Shown piece after piece: positions 12,128 through 24,247 of a stretch of DNA of 64,000 bases. The position numbers and the translations under genes are program-made. Numbering within the stretch: position 1 is the stretch's first letter; each line of letters begins with the position of its first letter. The stretch comes from Symbiodinium natans (lineage: Eukaryota; Sar; Dinophyceae; Suessiales; Symbiodiniaceae): assembly GCA_905221605.1 (NCBI GenBank), contig CAJNDS010000185.1:38501-102500 (forward strand), written 5' to 3'. The notes beneath the pieces are model-generated. The model did not search any database, was not told the DNA's origin, and saw only the letters and a program-made list of their open reading frames with translations.

Positions 12128-13344
12128 AGGGGTTTAGGGTTTAGTGTTTATTGAAATTGTTACGGGTTCAGGTCCGGGGAAAGTTTCGAGGAGTTTCGAG
12201 GAGTTTCGTTTTTTGGATTTTCTTAATAATTTCAAGTTACACGGGGCTTGAGGGTTTAGGGTTTAAGGCTAAGGGCTTGGGGTTTGAGGTTTGGAGTTTT
12301 GGGTTTAGGGGTTTGGAGTTTGGAGTTTGGAGTTTAGGGGTTTAGGGAGGGCTTAGGATCGCAGCCTCGATCGTGAGAGTTTAGAGCTTCCGGTGTGGGT
12401 TCTAAGAGGTCCAGGTCAAGGCTCAGCTTAGGGCGCATATAGGGTGACAAAGGACCCCCTACTAAAGACCCCCAAACTAGTAGGAAAACCTCTGAAAAAA
12501 CATTCCCGAATATGATCCTTCTACACCCAACAAGAAAAATTGGGGTCTGCCTGGTAACCCTAAACCCTGAACCCTGAACACTGAACCCTGAACCCTAAAC
12601 CCTAAACCCTAAACCCTAAGCCCTAAACCCTAAACCCTAAACCCTAAACCCTAAACCCTCAGTCTGAAGAAAACTCGCTGGGAGCCGAGCTCTGAAGGTA
12701 CCTGCAAAGTGCCGCTGGTAGAGGGCCGGCTGCCTTCCTCTGATGCCTTTGGGCCAGTCAAACGGGGGCTATACCTTAAGCCCCAAACACTAAACCCTAA
12801 ACCCTAAACCCTAAACCCTAAACCCTAAACCCTAAACCCTAAACCCTAAACTGTACAAGCGGGATTTGAAGTTGTGGGTTTGTGGTCTAGAGGACTACTT
12901 GCCTAACTTCGACTTGGAGGTTCATGGATACCTAAGAAGTAGGGCGAAAAGTAGGACAACGATGGTTGTACCCTGAACCCTAAACCCTAAACCCTAAACC
13001 CCACCTGTGCCGCTCACAACTCTGAAAACACCGCGGGCTCCAAGCCATCCGAAGCGGGTTTAGGGTTTAGGGTTTAGGGTTTAGGGTTTAGGGTTTAGGG
13101 TTTAGGGTTTAGGGTTTAGGGTTTAGGGTTTAGGGTTTAGGGTTTAGGGTTTAGGGTTTAGGGCGGGGGCGCTCACAGAGAGCCCAGCCCTACAGTAATT
13201 CAGCACATGCCATCTCAGAATCGGGATCTCGGTACGACAGCAACCTTGAACCTTATAAACCCTAAACCCTAAACCCTAAACCCTTAACCCTAAACCCTAA
13301 ACCCTAAACCCTAAACCCTTAACCCTAAACCCTAAACCCTAAAC

Positions 13345-13458
13345 CCTTCTTAGAGGTTCATGGGCACACATAAGTAGGGCTATAATGCCCCAGGGAGGTG
13401 ACAAACCATCGTCACCCTACTGATAACCCTACTTACAAGTACTCCTGAAGCTCCCACT
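13345..13458. mobile_element. Family A TIR element directly after a CCCTAAA array
   Basis: TTAGAGGTTCATGGGCACAC with ATAAGTAGGGC and, inverted, GGGAGCTTCAGGAGTACTTG with TAAGTAGGG. Confidence 0.65.
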
Positions 13459-13682
13459 AAACCCCAAACGCTGAAAACCCTAAACCCCAAGACCCAAACC
13501 ACAAACCCTGAACCCCAAACCCTAAACCCAAAACCCTAAACCCCAAACCCTAAACCCTAAACCCCCAAACCCTAAACCACAAACCCTAAACCCTAAACCC
13601 CCAAACACTAAACCCCTAAACCTAAACCCTAAGTATGGCTTACAAGCCGGGCTATTGGGCTTCCAGGCAGCTGGAAGACTTA

Positions 13683-13880
13683 CTGCTGGTTAGTAGGGAA
13701 TGAGGGAATGAGGGCAGCCTATATAATCCCTTAAAGGGTATACATCGGGGGCCTCTATATCCCCCTATATAAGCCCTTTAAGGGATTATCTAGGCTATAG
13801 GGCCCTATATCCCCCTGTATAATCCCTTTAAGGGATTATACAGGGTACCCTCATGCCCTCATTCCCTACTAACCAAAGAG
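13683..13880. mobile_element. Family I TIR element
   Basis: GGTTAGTAGGGAATGAGGG and, inverted, TTGGTTAGTAGGGAATGAGG; the interior has three AATCCCTTTAAGGGATT palindromes. Confidence 0.75.
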
Positions 13881-14182
13881 TAGGGGAAGAGCTCAGCTCC
13901 AGGCCGGGGCTGTCAGAGTCGGTGCGGTCTTGCCTGGAGCGAGGCGTGGGTTTAGGGTTTAGGGTTTAGGGTTTAGGGTTTAGGGTTTAGGGTTTAGGGT
14001 TTAGGGTTTAGGGTTTAGGGTTTAGGGTTTAGGGTTTAGGGTTTAAGGGAAAGGGGGCGGTGGGGGGGGAAGTCGTTTGGGATTTCGGGGCTTCGGGATC
14101 CCTGAATCCCAAACCCTAAACCCTACACCCTAAACCCCAAACCCTAAACCCTAAACCCTAAACCCCAAACCCCAAACCCTAA

Positions 14183-14281
14183 ACCCGCTCCTTGGGCCCC
14201 CCGGCTGAGAGACATCGGGCGGGCCATCCGTTGCTTGCTGGAGCTCCTCGAGGATGCTGACCTGCGGAGGTCTGGGCATTA
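14183..14281 (+). other. Exon-like island between C-type and G-type arrays
   Basis: The plus strand reads LRDIGRAIRCLLELLEDADL, helix-like. Flanks: CCCTAAACCC on the left, TTAGGGTTTAGGG on the right. Confidence 0.3.
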
Positions 14282-14536
14282 GGGTTTAGGGTTTAGGGTT
14301 TAGGGTTTAGGGCTTAGGGTTTAGGGTTTAGGGTTTAGGGCTTAGGGCTTAGGGCTTCGGGTTTCGGGTTTCGGGTTTAGGGCTTAGAGTGAGGTCTAGG
14401 GCTTATCGGGTCTGTGGCATATAGCTGAGGGTACCGTTTTGGGTTTGTGGGGGTTCTTGAGTTTTTGTAGGCACCGCTGGGGTTCTGGAGTAGGCACCTA
14501 CGGGGATGATGGTAATTGCAAGATCGAGGGATTCAG

Positions 14537-14671
14537 CAAACTTCTACGAATTGCCTAAGAACCCCTTCAAAAAGTTTTAAGATTATATATATATACATAT
14601 ACATATACATATACATATGTATATATATATATATATATTCTTTCTACATTTATATGAATAAATAGATATAC

Positions 14672-14703
<32 letters not shown>

Positions 14704-14942
14704 ATGTATGTATGTATGTATGTATGTATGTACGTACGTACGTACGTACGTACGTACGTATGTATGTATGTATGTATGTATGTATGTATGTATGTATGTA
14801 TGCATGCTTTTTCTTCCTTCTAACAGCAATATAGTGACTACTTTGTGTTTAGTTTAAAGCCGGCTCTTAAGCAAATAATGGAATTTGGAGGTTCTTAAAT
14901 TGTGCGATTGTTTTTAGGTGGGGTTCGTAAGCAAATAGTAGA
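14537..14942. mobile_element. Family C TIR element swollen by microsatellites
   Basis: CTACGAATTGCCTAAGAACC at the left and, inverted, CTACTATTTGCTTACGAACC at the right, with another right end at about 14880. The centre holds TA/CATA, then TATG, ACGT and TATG tracts (14580-14810). Confidence 0.55.
14580..14812 (+). repeat. Compound microsatellite TA / TATG / ACGT / TATG
   Basis: TA runs, then GTAT units, seven to eight ACGT units, then TATG units; inside a family C element. Confidence 0.95.
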
Positions 14943-14944
14943 TT

Positions 14945-17030
14945 TGCGTCCTGACTGTGCCTGTACGGGGCCACTGGTCTGAGGCCAGTGTAGAGGGCTT
15001 GAAACAGGGGGGTTTAGGGTTTAGGGTTTAGGGTTTAGGCTTTAGGGTTTCGGGCTTGGGGGTCAGGGCTTGGGGCTTGGGAGTTTTGGGTTGAGGGTTT
15101 CCGTCCATGGGGCTTCGGATTTAGGGCAGGCTAAACCCTACATGCTAGATCGTAAGGTCTGCCAAAACAGAGTTTAGGGGGCTTTAGGGTTTAGGGTTTA
15201 GGGTTCCTAGGGAACCCTCAAACTAAGGGCTTAGAAGCTGCGGCTTGAGAGGGACAGGGTTTCCCGAACCCCCCCTTAACTTACTCCAGCTCCAACCCCC
15301 CCCCCCCTTAGAGAACCTCACTTGAGGCTTTTGTTTATCCCTCAGTAGCCTTCGTCATGGGGGGAACCCCCGGGGGCCCTAAACCCTAAACCCTAAACCC
15401 TAAACCCTAAACCCTAAACCCTAAACCCTAAACCCTAAACCCTAAACCCTAAACCCTAAACCCTACTGGTAGTATAGAGGGGGCGTAGTAAGGAACCCAT
15501 GGGTTTGTAGGGTTTGGGCTTGAAGTCTAGGGTTGCAGGGCTTGCCACTCAAGGGCCCTGTACAAGCAGCAGGTTTAGGGTTTAGGGTTTAGGGTTTAGG
15601 ATTTAGGGTTTAGGGTTTAGGATTTAGGGCTTAGGGCTTAGGGTTTAGGGTTTAGGGCTTAGGTTTAGGATTCAGGGTTGCGAGGCCTTTTTCGAGTCTC
15701 CGCGCGCGGGATTTTGCCCTCGAATCAAAGATCTGCGCAATCGGTGGGGCATGGACCCTAACACCCTAAACCCCGCAACAGCTCTAAAGGACCTAAACAA
15801 CTCAAGAGGGTTCAGGGTTTAGGGTTTAAGGTTAGGGCTAGGGTGTAGAGCCTAGGGTTTGGGGTTTAGGGTCAGAGTTTACTCTTCATGACTTGGGTAC
15901 AAGCATCATTGGGGGTGTGCTAATGTCCTACTAAGAAGCAGTGAGCCCATCCTAATTCCTAAGAACCCTAAAGACCCTTTAAACAAAAAAACCTAAATCC
16001 TGAAAGCCTAGAACACCTGAAACCCTACAAACCCTACAAGCCCTACAAAACCCTATACCCTCTAAGCCTTCTGAACCCTACACCCGCAAGAGGGGGCTTA
16101 GGGATGGGATGCTTGAGGCCCTCAAGCCTCCAACGTGGCTGTAAAACACTAGGAGCGTGGGGTTGTTGGCTTTCGGATCTGAAGGGTAGTTTGGGGTATG
16201 AGGCATGGAGGTTCAGGGATTTTTTGGGGGGGTTAGGGTTCAGTCTTTCAGGGACCACACCTCAACCCTTCACCCTAAACCCTACCCCAAAACCCGTCAC
16301 TCCAGCCCTAAACGAAACAAACCAAAACGACAGGTTCCAAACATCTCACTAAAAGGCTTCGCCCTTTGGCGGTCCCATGAGATAAACCTGAGTTGCTGTT
16401 GAGGAAAGTACATCAGCGTACCAAGTACTAGGGATGCACGACAAGCATTCTGATTCCACACCTCAATGATATTCAACGGTCTCCGCCCTAAACCCTAAAC
16501 CGTACACCTTGCTTAGCTGGGGTGGCCTTAAAACCCTCTGAAAATATTCATATACAGGGCCCCTTCTAAACCCAAATAAGGCAAATAAAACACAAATGTC
16601 CCAAAAACCAACCTAGCTAGCTGAAGTTCCTTTGCAGCAACACAGACATCTGGGCAAGTCCGGCGGCGAAGTTCCTGTCTTGGTGGTACCCTTGGGATTG
16701 AGGACCCTAACCCTAAACCCTAAATCCTAAGCCCTAAACCCTAAACCCTAAACCCCAAAAAAAAACAATGTAGGAACTAAACCCTAAACCCTAAACCCTA
16801 AACCCTGAACCCTAAACCCTAAACCCCAAACCCTAAACCCTAAACCCTACACCCTAAACCCTAAACCCTAACTAGCAACGAGAGGGCTTCAGGCAGGATG
16901 CTACGCAGCCGGATCTGCTCAGCTGACAGGAGGCCCACTCTCACCAGGCTCTGTAGTGCGACTTTGCGACTGTCTACGATTGATAGGCTTTAGGGCGGTT
17001 TAGGGTTTACTAGGGGCTTGGTTAACTCAC
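14945..17030. repeat. Array-rich DNA, no gene seen
   Basis: Arrays at 15010-15050, 15180-15210, 15380-15465 (12 perfect CCCTAAA), 15573-15670 and 16710-16870; one family G element. Confidence 0.7.
16510..16618. mobile_element. Family G TIR element
   Basis: CTTAGCTGGGGTGGCCTTAA and, inverted, CTAGCTAGGTTGGTTTTTGG; AAACCCAAATAAGGCAAATA inside. Confidence 0.7.
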
Positions 17031-17033
17031 ATC

Positions 17034-18126
17034 TTTGCGTGTGAAGTCACATCTCCCCAGTGACACGCGGCCGCGAGCAAAGTCACATCACCCCGCGGAA
17101 AGTCGCATCACAAAGACATATGTTGAAGCCCTTCCCCCAATGTGCACGCGCCGCACGCGCATGTTCTCGACACACATGCAACATACGCATTTGTCACCGC
17201 ACGCCTGGGAGGGGAGCACATTTGTGTGAGCACAAAGACAGCAACGATGAAAGTAAGGAATAATTGATTTACGACTAGCATTTCCATCCTAGTCTTTACG
17301 GAGGTTGACTCCCCAACGATATTTCGACTTAACACACGGAGTAATAAAGAGACTGGAAAACTTTAGTATTGCCGAAATTAAGCCCATGGATCTTCAAAGA
17401 GTTCTTGTTCTCGTTTCCTCCCTACTAACTGAATAGTAGTGAGGGAAAGAGAAAATTATTATAAAGGTCTGTTTGGCACATGGATGAAGGAAAAGTGTTC
17501 TTGTTCTCGTCGTCTCACCTACAACTAAATGTAAGTGAGACAAAGGGAAATGGTATAAAATTTAACTGCTAAGCCTCTTGCTTCGATGGTGAAATATAAT
17601 ATTTAACTGCTAACAATGGCCATGAGTAACTGATGCCATGCTGCGAGTGCAAGCGCGCGAAAGAGACTTGGACCTCAGACAACCGCGTTCGGTCAGTAGT
17701 CGTGCGACATGCACATGTTCTCGACACACGCAAAAGTATGCAATTGGCACTACACGGTCGAAAGAGAAGCGCTTGTTGTCTGCAAGGTCTATATTATGAG
17801 GGTAGTGACCGTATGTGCTTCTGCGCGAGTCCCGCGCGAGCCGTTGCGAGGGCCGCGCGTCCATGGGTGGAAGGAGGCGGCTTTCCGTGCAGCAGTAGCC
17901 CTCAATGAAATTAAAGCACCCTGCAGAGAAGAAAGTGGCGAGCTCGTTTGGGCTGTTGTCGTGGAATGTTGCACGCCAGGAACTTTGCCCCTAAAGATGA
18001 GGGGTGTTGTCGTGAATGAGATTTCTGCTTGGTGGTGCAAGTGGGTTCTGACCAATCTTGGAATTTGCGAATCCCCAGTGTGCACGCGCCCGAGATACGA
18101 CTTCACACCAGAAGATACGACTTAAC
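17034..18126. mobile_element. Possible DNA transposon remnant (about 1.1 kb)
   Basis: An array-free block between telomere-like repeats. Motifs GAAGTCACATCTC, AAGTCACATCACC and AAGTCGCATCAC at the left end (17043-17110) recur inverted at the right end as AAGTCGTATCTTC and GAAGTCGTATCTC (18091-18125). Inside, a motif around GCATGTTCTCGACACAC repeats at about 17159 and 17712, and a 60 bp segment (TTGTTCTCG..TATAAA) repeats at about 17405 and 17500. Open frames of up to 138 codons (17709-18125, plus) show no recognisable domain and are probably chance. Confidence 0.4.
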
Positions 18127-18702
18127 CTACCCGCGGGTAGGGTTTAGGGTTTAGGGTTTCGGGTTTAGGGTTTCGGGCTTAGCACTGGAGCTCTCGATGC
18201 TTCAGGGTTTTTAGGGCTTACCACAGAGCGGCGGCGGTGGGCAGACAATCCGCCGGAGCAATCACCAAGCTTGTGGGAGGGCCATCCTCTAAGCCCCTAA
18301 GCATGTGGGGGGGGGGGGCGGGGGAATAAAAAAGATGGTTCCCTTTCTCAAGTTCCCACCACTTTTAGGGGTTTAGGGGCTAGTTTCTTGTAGCTCTGGG
18401 TACCCACGAAAGGGTCGGCAACTCACAGCAACCCCTCCTCACATCCCTGAAGAGGTACGCCGAGCCCAATCTAAGCTCTTGTTCTTCTTTGGTAAGGCTG
18501 AATGAGGCTGAGGGATACTGGGAAGTGCCAGCGCCGAGCACGTAACGCTTGTTTAGGGCTCAGGGGGACCTCAACCCCATGAATTCTAAGGTCTAAGCCC
18601 GGTCTAAGCCAAACCTCCAGATCATGCTGAGCTGAGTCAATGTGAGGTATGCACGTCGACGTGACATTTGTCTGAAGCCCAGTATCTTGCGTGGGGCGAG
18701 GG

Positions 18703-18838
18703 TGAAACGGAGGGGGAGGGGAGAAAGGGAGGGGGGAGGGGAAAGGGAGGGGGGGAGGGAAGGACGGGGGAGGGAAGGACGGGGGAGGGAAGGACGGGGG
18801 AGGGAAGGACGGGGGAGGGAGGGGGAACGAGGGGGGAA
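18703..18838 (+). repeat. G-rich minisatellite, unit about 15 bp
   Basis: GGGGGAGGGAAGGAC repeated about four times within purine-only DNA; false PPSFPPP frames on the minus strand. Confidence 0.95.
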
Positions 18839-19007
18839 AGGCAGGATTGCGGGGGGGAAGGAGGGGCCACTGCATAAACACCCATTACTTATTTTCAGGT
18901 TTTGAAGTCTAGGGGTCTGAGAAAGTGCAGGTTGGGCAAGCCCCTAGTAGAAGAAAGGGGATTAGGGACTAAGGTTTGTCATTTAGGATATACACACATG
19001 TGCGTAT

Positions 19008-19203
19008 ATAAATATATATATATATATACACATGTATGTATGTATGCATGCATGCATGTATGTATGTGTATTTTGTATGTATGTATGTATGTATGTATGT
19101 ATGTATGTATGTATGTATGTATGTATGTATGCATACATATATATCTATATATGTGCATATGCATATATATATATATACATATCATACATATATATATATA
19201 TAT
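19008..19203 (+). repeat. TA / TATG microsatellite
   Basis: Gives false [10 protein letters not shown]-type frames. A third such tract is in intron 4 of copy 3. Confidence 0.95.
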
Positions 19204-19324
19204 TCCGACTTCATTAAGGATTTTAGGTTGTTTGGGGTTTCCAAAAAAGAGGTGATCGGCTCCAGGCGGGCAAGGTGCGTGGACGTGCCAATGTTTGAGG
19301 CAGCTGTGGATAGATTTGATGAAG

Positions 19325-19445
19325 AAATATGGGTATTTCCCAAAATGAGGGGTACCCTTTTTTTGCCCCAGATAAAGTAAGAATCCCCTTGGAGGGGCCC
19401 CCCAAAAAGGGTACCCCGGATTTTCGGAAACCACCATATGGAGGT
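19325..19445. mobile_element. Family J TIR element
   Basis: GGGTATTTCCCAAAATGAGG with GGTACCC and, inverted, GGTTTCCGAAAATCCGGGGT. Related copies at 35870-36035 and 37085-37222, and a weak one at about 565-665. Confidence 0.6.
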
Positions 19446-20884
19446 GTTCTTGACTCAGCATTCGCTGATGTCGCCGCATAGAGGAACCTTTGTAACGATC
19501 CCGCCCTGTCGCCAAAGAGCCTTATCACTGCGCAACCCTAAACTCACGGCATCTTAGAAGGGAATCAGGGAAACATGACGTCCCCGAAAATACTGTCAAG
19601 GGCCCTAAACCCTGAACCCTTGAACCTTTAAACAACACGCTGGACGCAGGGATATAACTCAACTCGGTATAGCTATAGAAGCCTTAAACCCTAAACCTAA
19701 CCCTAAACCCTAAACCCTTAACCCTAGAACCTAAACCGTAAACCCTAAGCCCTAAACCCCAAATCCTACGCTTCTACCCATGTGCCTCCGGGTCTCTTGC
19801 AGGGATGCATTTAGCATAAGGCTTGGCTCAAGGCCTCGGGCTCAGGGTCTAGGGTCTAGGGTTTAGGGTTTAGGGTTTAGGGTTCAGGGTTTAGGGTTCA
19901 GGGTTCAGGGTTCAGGGTTCAGGGTTTAGGGTTTAGGGTTTAGGGTTTAGGGTTTAGGGTTCAGGGTTTAGGGTTCAGGGTTTAGGGTTCAGGGTTTAGG
20001 GTTTAGGGTGTAGGGTTTAGGGTGTAGGGTTTCGGGCGTGCGCCATCGAAGAGTTCCCACGGGCACCTCTACGTTCCGGGCCACTCCATCTCTTCAGACA
20101 AGGAGACTCTGGAGCATGCCAGCCGCACTTGCGTTTGTTGATGTGATGTGTACTGTCTCTCGGGTTTAGGGTTTAGTGTTTGGGGTTTAGGGTTTAGGGT
20201 TTAGGGCTTAGGGTTCAGGGTTTAGGGAAGTCATGAGCCCCAAAAATTTGTGCCCTTTCAGTTCCAGAAAGGATTTTAGTCCCCCCAACAGTGTAGGGTG
20301 TACTCATTCAGCTACTAAGCGTTTGTTGATGTATCTGTACTGTCTGTAGAGTTTAGGAAGTTTAGGGTTTTGGGTTTGGGGTTAGGGGTTTAAGGTTTTA
20401 GGTCTACAAACAAAGACGGAGCACACAGTCTACCATCAAGGATCCTAGACCCTAAACCACAAGCCCGTAAGCCCAAACCCCAAGCCCTTAAGCCCTGAAC
20501 CATAAACCCTAAACCCCTACAACCTAAACCCTAACCCCCAAACCCGAAGGCCCTAAACCCTAAACCCTAAAATCCTTTGCTCACCTTAAGTTCAGGGAGG
20601 CCTCTCTCCCAGAACCAAGAAGTACAAGTACTAACCTTTTCTACCTTGGACCCTTAAGGTTGTACCCTTGGGTTTGGGGACCCCTTTTCAAGATCCATAA
20701 GGTACTATAAGGGCCATATTAGGAGTATGCTAGGGGGAACGTTTAGGGGTAGGGTACGAACGTTCATCCCGTGACCTTGACCTTAAGCAGCAACTTCCTA
20801 GAGGCAAGGGGCCTCTCGAAATTCAGGGCCTCAAAACCCCTAAGCCCTCAACCGTAAACCTCTGAACCCGACACCCTAAACCTT

Positions 20885-21060
20885 AAACTCCCAAACTCCC
20901 AAACTCCTGAACTCCTAAACTCCTAAAATCCTAAACTCCTAAACTCTTAAACTCCTAAACTCCTAAACTCCTAAAATCCTAAACTCCTAAACTCCTAAAC
21001 TCCTAAACTCCTAAACTCCTAAACTCCTAAACTCCTAAACTCCTAAACTCCTAAACCCTA
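20885..21060 (+). repeat. Variant array (CTCCTAAA)n, about 20 units
   Basis: An 8-mer with occasional CTCCTAAAAT; passes into standard CCCTAAA at 21055. Confidence 0.95.
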
Positions 21061-22490
21061 AACCCTAAACCCTGAACCCTGAACCCTTAACCCTAAAACC
21101 CTAAACCCTAAACCCTGAACCCTAGACCCTAGACCCTAGACCCTAAACCCTAAAACCCTAAACCCTGAACCCTAGACCCTAGACCCTAAACCCTAAACCC
21201 TAAACCCTAAACCCTAAACCCTAAATCTTCAATGGCAAATCGAAGGGCGCAAGCTCTGCAGCAGCATCTCCGGGTGGCGTGAGATGGACGAAGAGGGCGG
21301 TATGGGAAAGGAGTCAGGGGTTTAGGGCTTAGGGTTTAGGGTTTAGGGTTTAGGGTTTAGGGTTTAGGGTTTAGGGTTTAGGGTTATGGGGCTTAAGGCT
21401 TTCAAGAGTTTAGGGTTCAGGTTGAGGGTTTTGGGTACGGGCTTGGGGATTGAGCGGGTGAAACAGGCGAGGAGCCGTACGACGGCCGTTCCTGGCAGGT
21501 TTGGGGGTGGAGGGCATGGCGTTCTCGAAGTTTCGGGGTTACATATGGACCCAGAGGCAAATGCGCCCATCGTCAGCCGGACCAAAAGCCGAAGTTTAGG
21601 GTTTAGGGTTTAGGGTTTTGGGTTTAGGGTTTTGGGTTTAGGGTTTAGGGTTTAGGGTTTAGGGTTTAGGGTTTAGGGTTTAGGGTTTAGGGTTTAGGGT
21701 TTAGGGTTTAGGGGTTTAGGCGTTTAGGGTTTAGGGTTTAGAGTTTAGGGTTTGGTCTTGAGCTATTGTGAAGGCTTAAGGGCGTCAGGATCGTTGTGAA
21801 GGTTCTTGCCATTCAGATCTCAATCCAATCGCGGCATCCATGCCTGGCTAGCCCTCGCGAAATCCCACACCCTCTCAACGCAATGACAAAACAGTACGGG
21901 GGCGCAAACCCTAAACCCTAAACCCTAAACCCTAAACCCTAACCCCGAAACCCCTAAAGCCTAAACGGCCCTAAACCCTAAACCCTCAACCCAGGGATGC
22001 TTAAGGGCTCAGGGCTTGATGGGGTTTGGGGGGGCCCGCTAGCATTAGGGTTTGGGGTTTGGGGTTTGGGGTTTGGGGTTTAGGGTTTAGGGTTTAGGGT
22101 TTAGGGTTTAGGGTTTAGGGTGTAGGGTTTAGGGTTTAGGGTATAGGGTTTAGGGTTTAGGGTTTCTGCTAGCTTTGTAGGGCTGTGAGGTCTCGGGTGA
22201 AGGGCTTTTAGGGTCATTAGGGTTCTTCTGGTTCTTGGGGCGTTTAGGGCTTTCAGGGTTTTTAGGGATTTTGTTGGCCATTTTGGGCTCTTGGGCCTCT
22301 TGGGTTCTTATTTTAGGTTTAGGGTTTAGGGTTTAGGGTTTAGGGTTTAGGGTTTAGGGTTTAGGGTTTAGGGTTTAGGGTTTAGGGTTTAGGGTTTAGG
22401 GTTTAGGGTTTAGGGTTTAGGGTTTGGGTCCTTAGCTTTTGTTCGGGTTTTCAGGGTTCTTAGGGTCTTTAGGGGCTTTTGCTGTCCTCA

Positions 22491-22550
22491 TCCATCGATG
22501 ATCAGGCTGGATACTCGGACATCGCCTGGAGAGCAAAGCCGCAGCCCTGA
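22491..22550 (+). other. Exon-like island with stop
   Basis: The plus strand reads SIDDQAGYSDIAWRAKPQP then TGA; lies between two G-type arrays. Confidence 0.3.
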
Positions 22551-22820
22551 ACCGGACACCCTCGTCTCCCGAACAAGACGCCCAACATCAGGGTTTAGGG
22601 TTTAGGGTTTAGGGTTTAGGGTTTAGGGTTTCGGGTTTCGGGTTTCGGGTTTAGGGTTAGGGTTTCGGGTTTAGGGTTAGGGTTTCGGGTTAGGGTTAGG
22701 GTTTCGGGTTTAGGGTTTCGGGTTTGCCCAAGGGTGGAACAAGGGAACCAAGGGATGATAATAGAGCAATTTGGGGGGGCGAGTGGGGGCTACTTTGGTA
22801 GAAATGGGCTGGGGGCTATG

Positions 22821-23033
22821 TTGCTTGGAGATTCATCATGGGTGCTTGTAAGTAGGATTGTAAGTAGGGTTCCTAAACCCGGAACCCTGCAGCCTAGCCC
22901 CTAGTGATAACAGGTACATATTTAGGGTTTAGGGTTTAGGGTTGAGGGTATAGGGTTTAGGGTTTAGGGTTTAGCCGTCGTTCGGCACTCAGAGCCCTAC
23001 TGTACCCTACTTGCAAACACCCATGAAGCTCCC
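22821..23033. mobile_element. Family A TIR element with an internal TTTAGGG array
   Basis: TTGCTTGGAGATTCATCATG with GTAAGTAGG and, inverted, GGGAGCTTCATGGGTGTTTG with CAAGTAGGG. An array at 22920-22975 sits inside. Confidence 0.6.
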
Positions 23034-23269
23034 TGTTCTTCACAAGTTCCTAGGGCCTGGGTTTCAAGATTTCGGGCTTGGGGTTTAGGGTGTAGGGGGA
23101 AACCCTAAACCCTAAACCCTAAACCCTAAACCCTAAACCCTAAACCCTAAATCCCACATCCGAAACCTCACAGGACACGTGCCCCAAACGCGCCTCCGAC
23201 TCGAGCCGCAAGCGTTTCGGCATGAACTGCACAGGGAGGGGCTTCGGGCTCTCTTCGTTCGGAATTCTG

Positions 23270-23403
23270 GGTTTAGGGTTTAGGGTTTAGGGTTTAGGGT
23301 TTAGGGTTTAGGGTTTAGGGTTTAGGGTTTAGGGTTTAGGGTTTAGGGTTTAGGGTTTAGGGTTTAGGGTTTAGGGTTTAGGGTTTAGGGTTTAGGGTTT
23401 AGC
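23270..23403 (+). repeat. Interstitial TTTAGGG array (about 19 units)
   Basis: Near perfect; right edge fused to a family B element. Confidence 0.95.
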
Positions 23404-23500
23404 CCCCTTGTAATTTCTGGAAGTCCTTAATAGGGATTCTAGCAGGGGGCACGATTATCCCTAGTAAGGACTGTTAGCATCAAGGGGAAGATCCCAAATT
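23402..23500. mobile_element. Family B TIR element with left tip replaced by telomere array
   Basis: The right end (CCTAGTAAGGACTGTTAGCATC..GATCCC) is complete. The left end lacks the GGGATGTT tip and starts at CCCCCTTGTAATT immediately after about 19 TTTAGGG units (23270-23402). Confidence 0.6.
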
Positions 23501-24158
23501 ATAAGCGCAGTAGGCACCCACATATTCTACTTTCCCCCCCCCCCCCAGAAAAGTGAGCTTCAAGAGCGGATGCCGTGAAACTCCGGACGTCAATGGGTTG
23601 GAGTGTTTTGGGCAGTATTGGGTATTTCGGGACTTGGGTGTTTAGGGTTTAGGGTTTATTTGAGAGGCAAAACCCCCCCACCCCAGGAAAAAACCCTCTC
23701 AGTGGGAACCCCAAAACAGGGAACGCCAAGAACAGAGTAGGAAAGTAGTAGGAATATGTTTTACCGAGGTGCTTACATGTCCCCTTTGTATTCCCACTCT
23801 ATTCGTGGGGTTCCCTGTTTGGGGTTCCCATTAGCCTGAGTTTGGGGGGTGTGCGTGCAGGGTTCAGGGTGAAAGGTTCAGGTTTAGGGTTTAGGGTTTA
23901 GGGTTTATGGCTTAGGGCTTAGGGTTTAGGGTTTAGGGTTTAGGGTTCGGGGTTTAGGGTTTAGGGTTTAGGGTGAAGGGTTAAGGGTTAAGGTTTAACG
24001 CGTGTAATACCTTCCATCGAACACTACAAAACCCAGAGTAGACCCCCTCGAAGGCCCGCAGCCCTTGGCAATCCATGCTGCAACCCTAAACCCTAAACCC
24101 TAAACCCTAAAACCTAGACCCTAAACCCTAAACCCTAAACCCTCAACTCTCACCCCAG

Positions 24159-24247
24159 GCAAGGCCTGTGCGGTGTCGTTGCAGACTGTCCTTCCTGTGA
24201 CCTCCTCCACCTTCGCGCGGAACCTTGTGAAGGGAGCCCCACGGTGA
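24159..24247 (+). other. Exon-like island with acceptor-like AG and stop
   Basis: CTCACCCCAG then KACAVSLQTVLPVTSSTF, ending RNLVKGAPR and TGA. Left flank CCCTAAACCCTCAACTCT. Confidence 0.3.

Larger units (their letters stand above)
13058..14044. repeat. Arrays 13058-13163 (G), 13255-13345 (C) and 13947-14044 (G)
   Basis: Polarity flips twice within 1 kb around family A and I elements. Confidence 0.9.
18130..20880. repeat. Arrays, microsatellites and a family J element, no gene seen
   Basis: Arrays at 18140-18175, 19685-19770, 19855-20035 (TTTAGGG/TTCAGGG mix), 20165-20225. The 20036-20160 island is open in plus frames (EEFPRAPLRSGPLHLFRQG) with no other support. Confidence 0.6.

Noticed and set aside
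17709-18125. 138-codon frame in the 17-18 kb block as a gene
   Set aside because: No recognisable domain, overlapping frames of similar length on both strands, and it runs to the edge of the presumed element.
18471-18905. Proline-rich frames (SFPPPSFPPP) and the Arg/Glu/Gly-rich reverse
   Set aside because: Produced by the purine minisatellite at 18703-18838.
18902-19515. Frames rich in Tyr, Ile, Cys, Met and His at 18.9-19.5 and 48.2-48.4 kb
   Set aside because: Produced by TA/TATG microsatellites.
19822-19835. TTGGCTCAAG as a second relict spliced leader
   Set aside because: Only ten matching bases, no upstream match and no reading frame after it.
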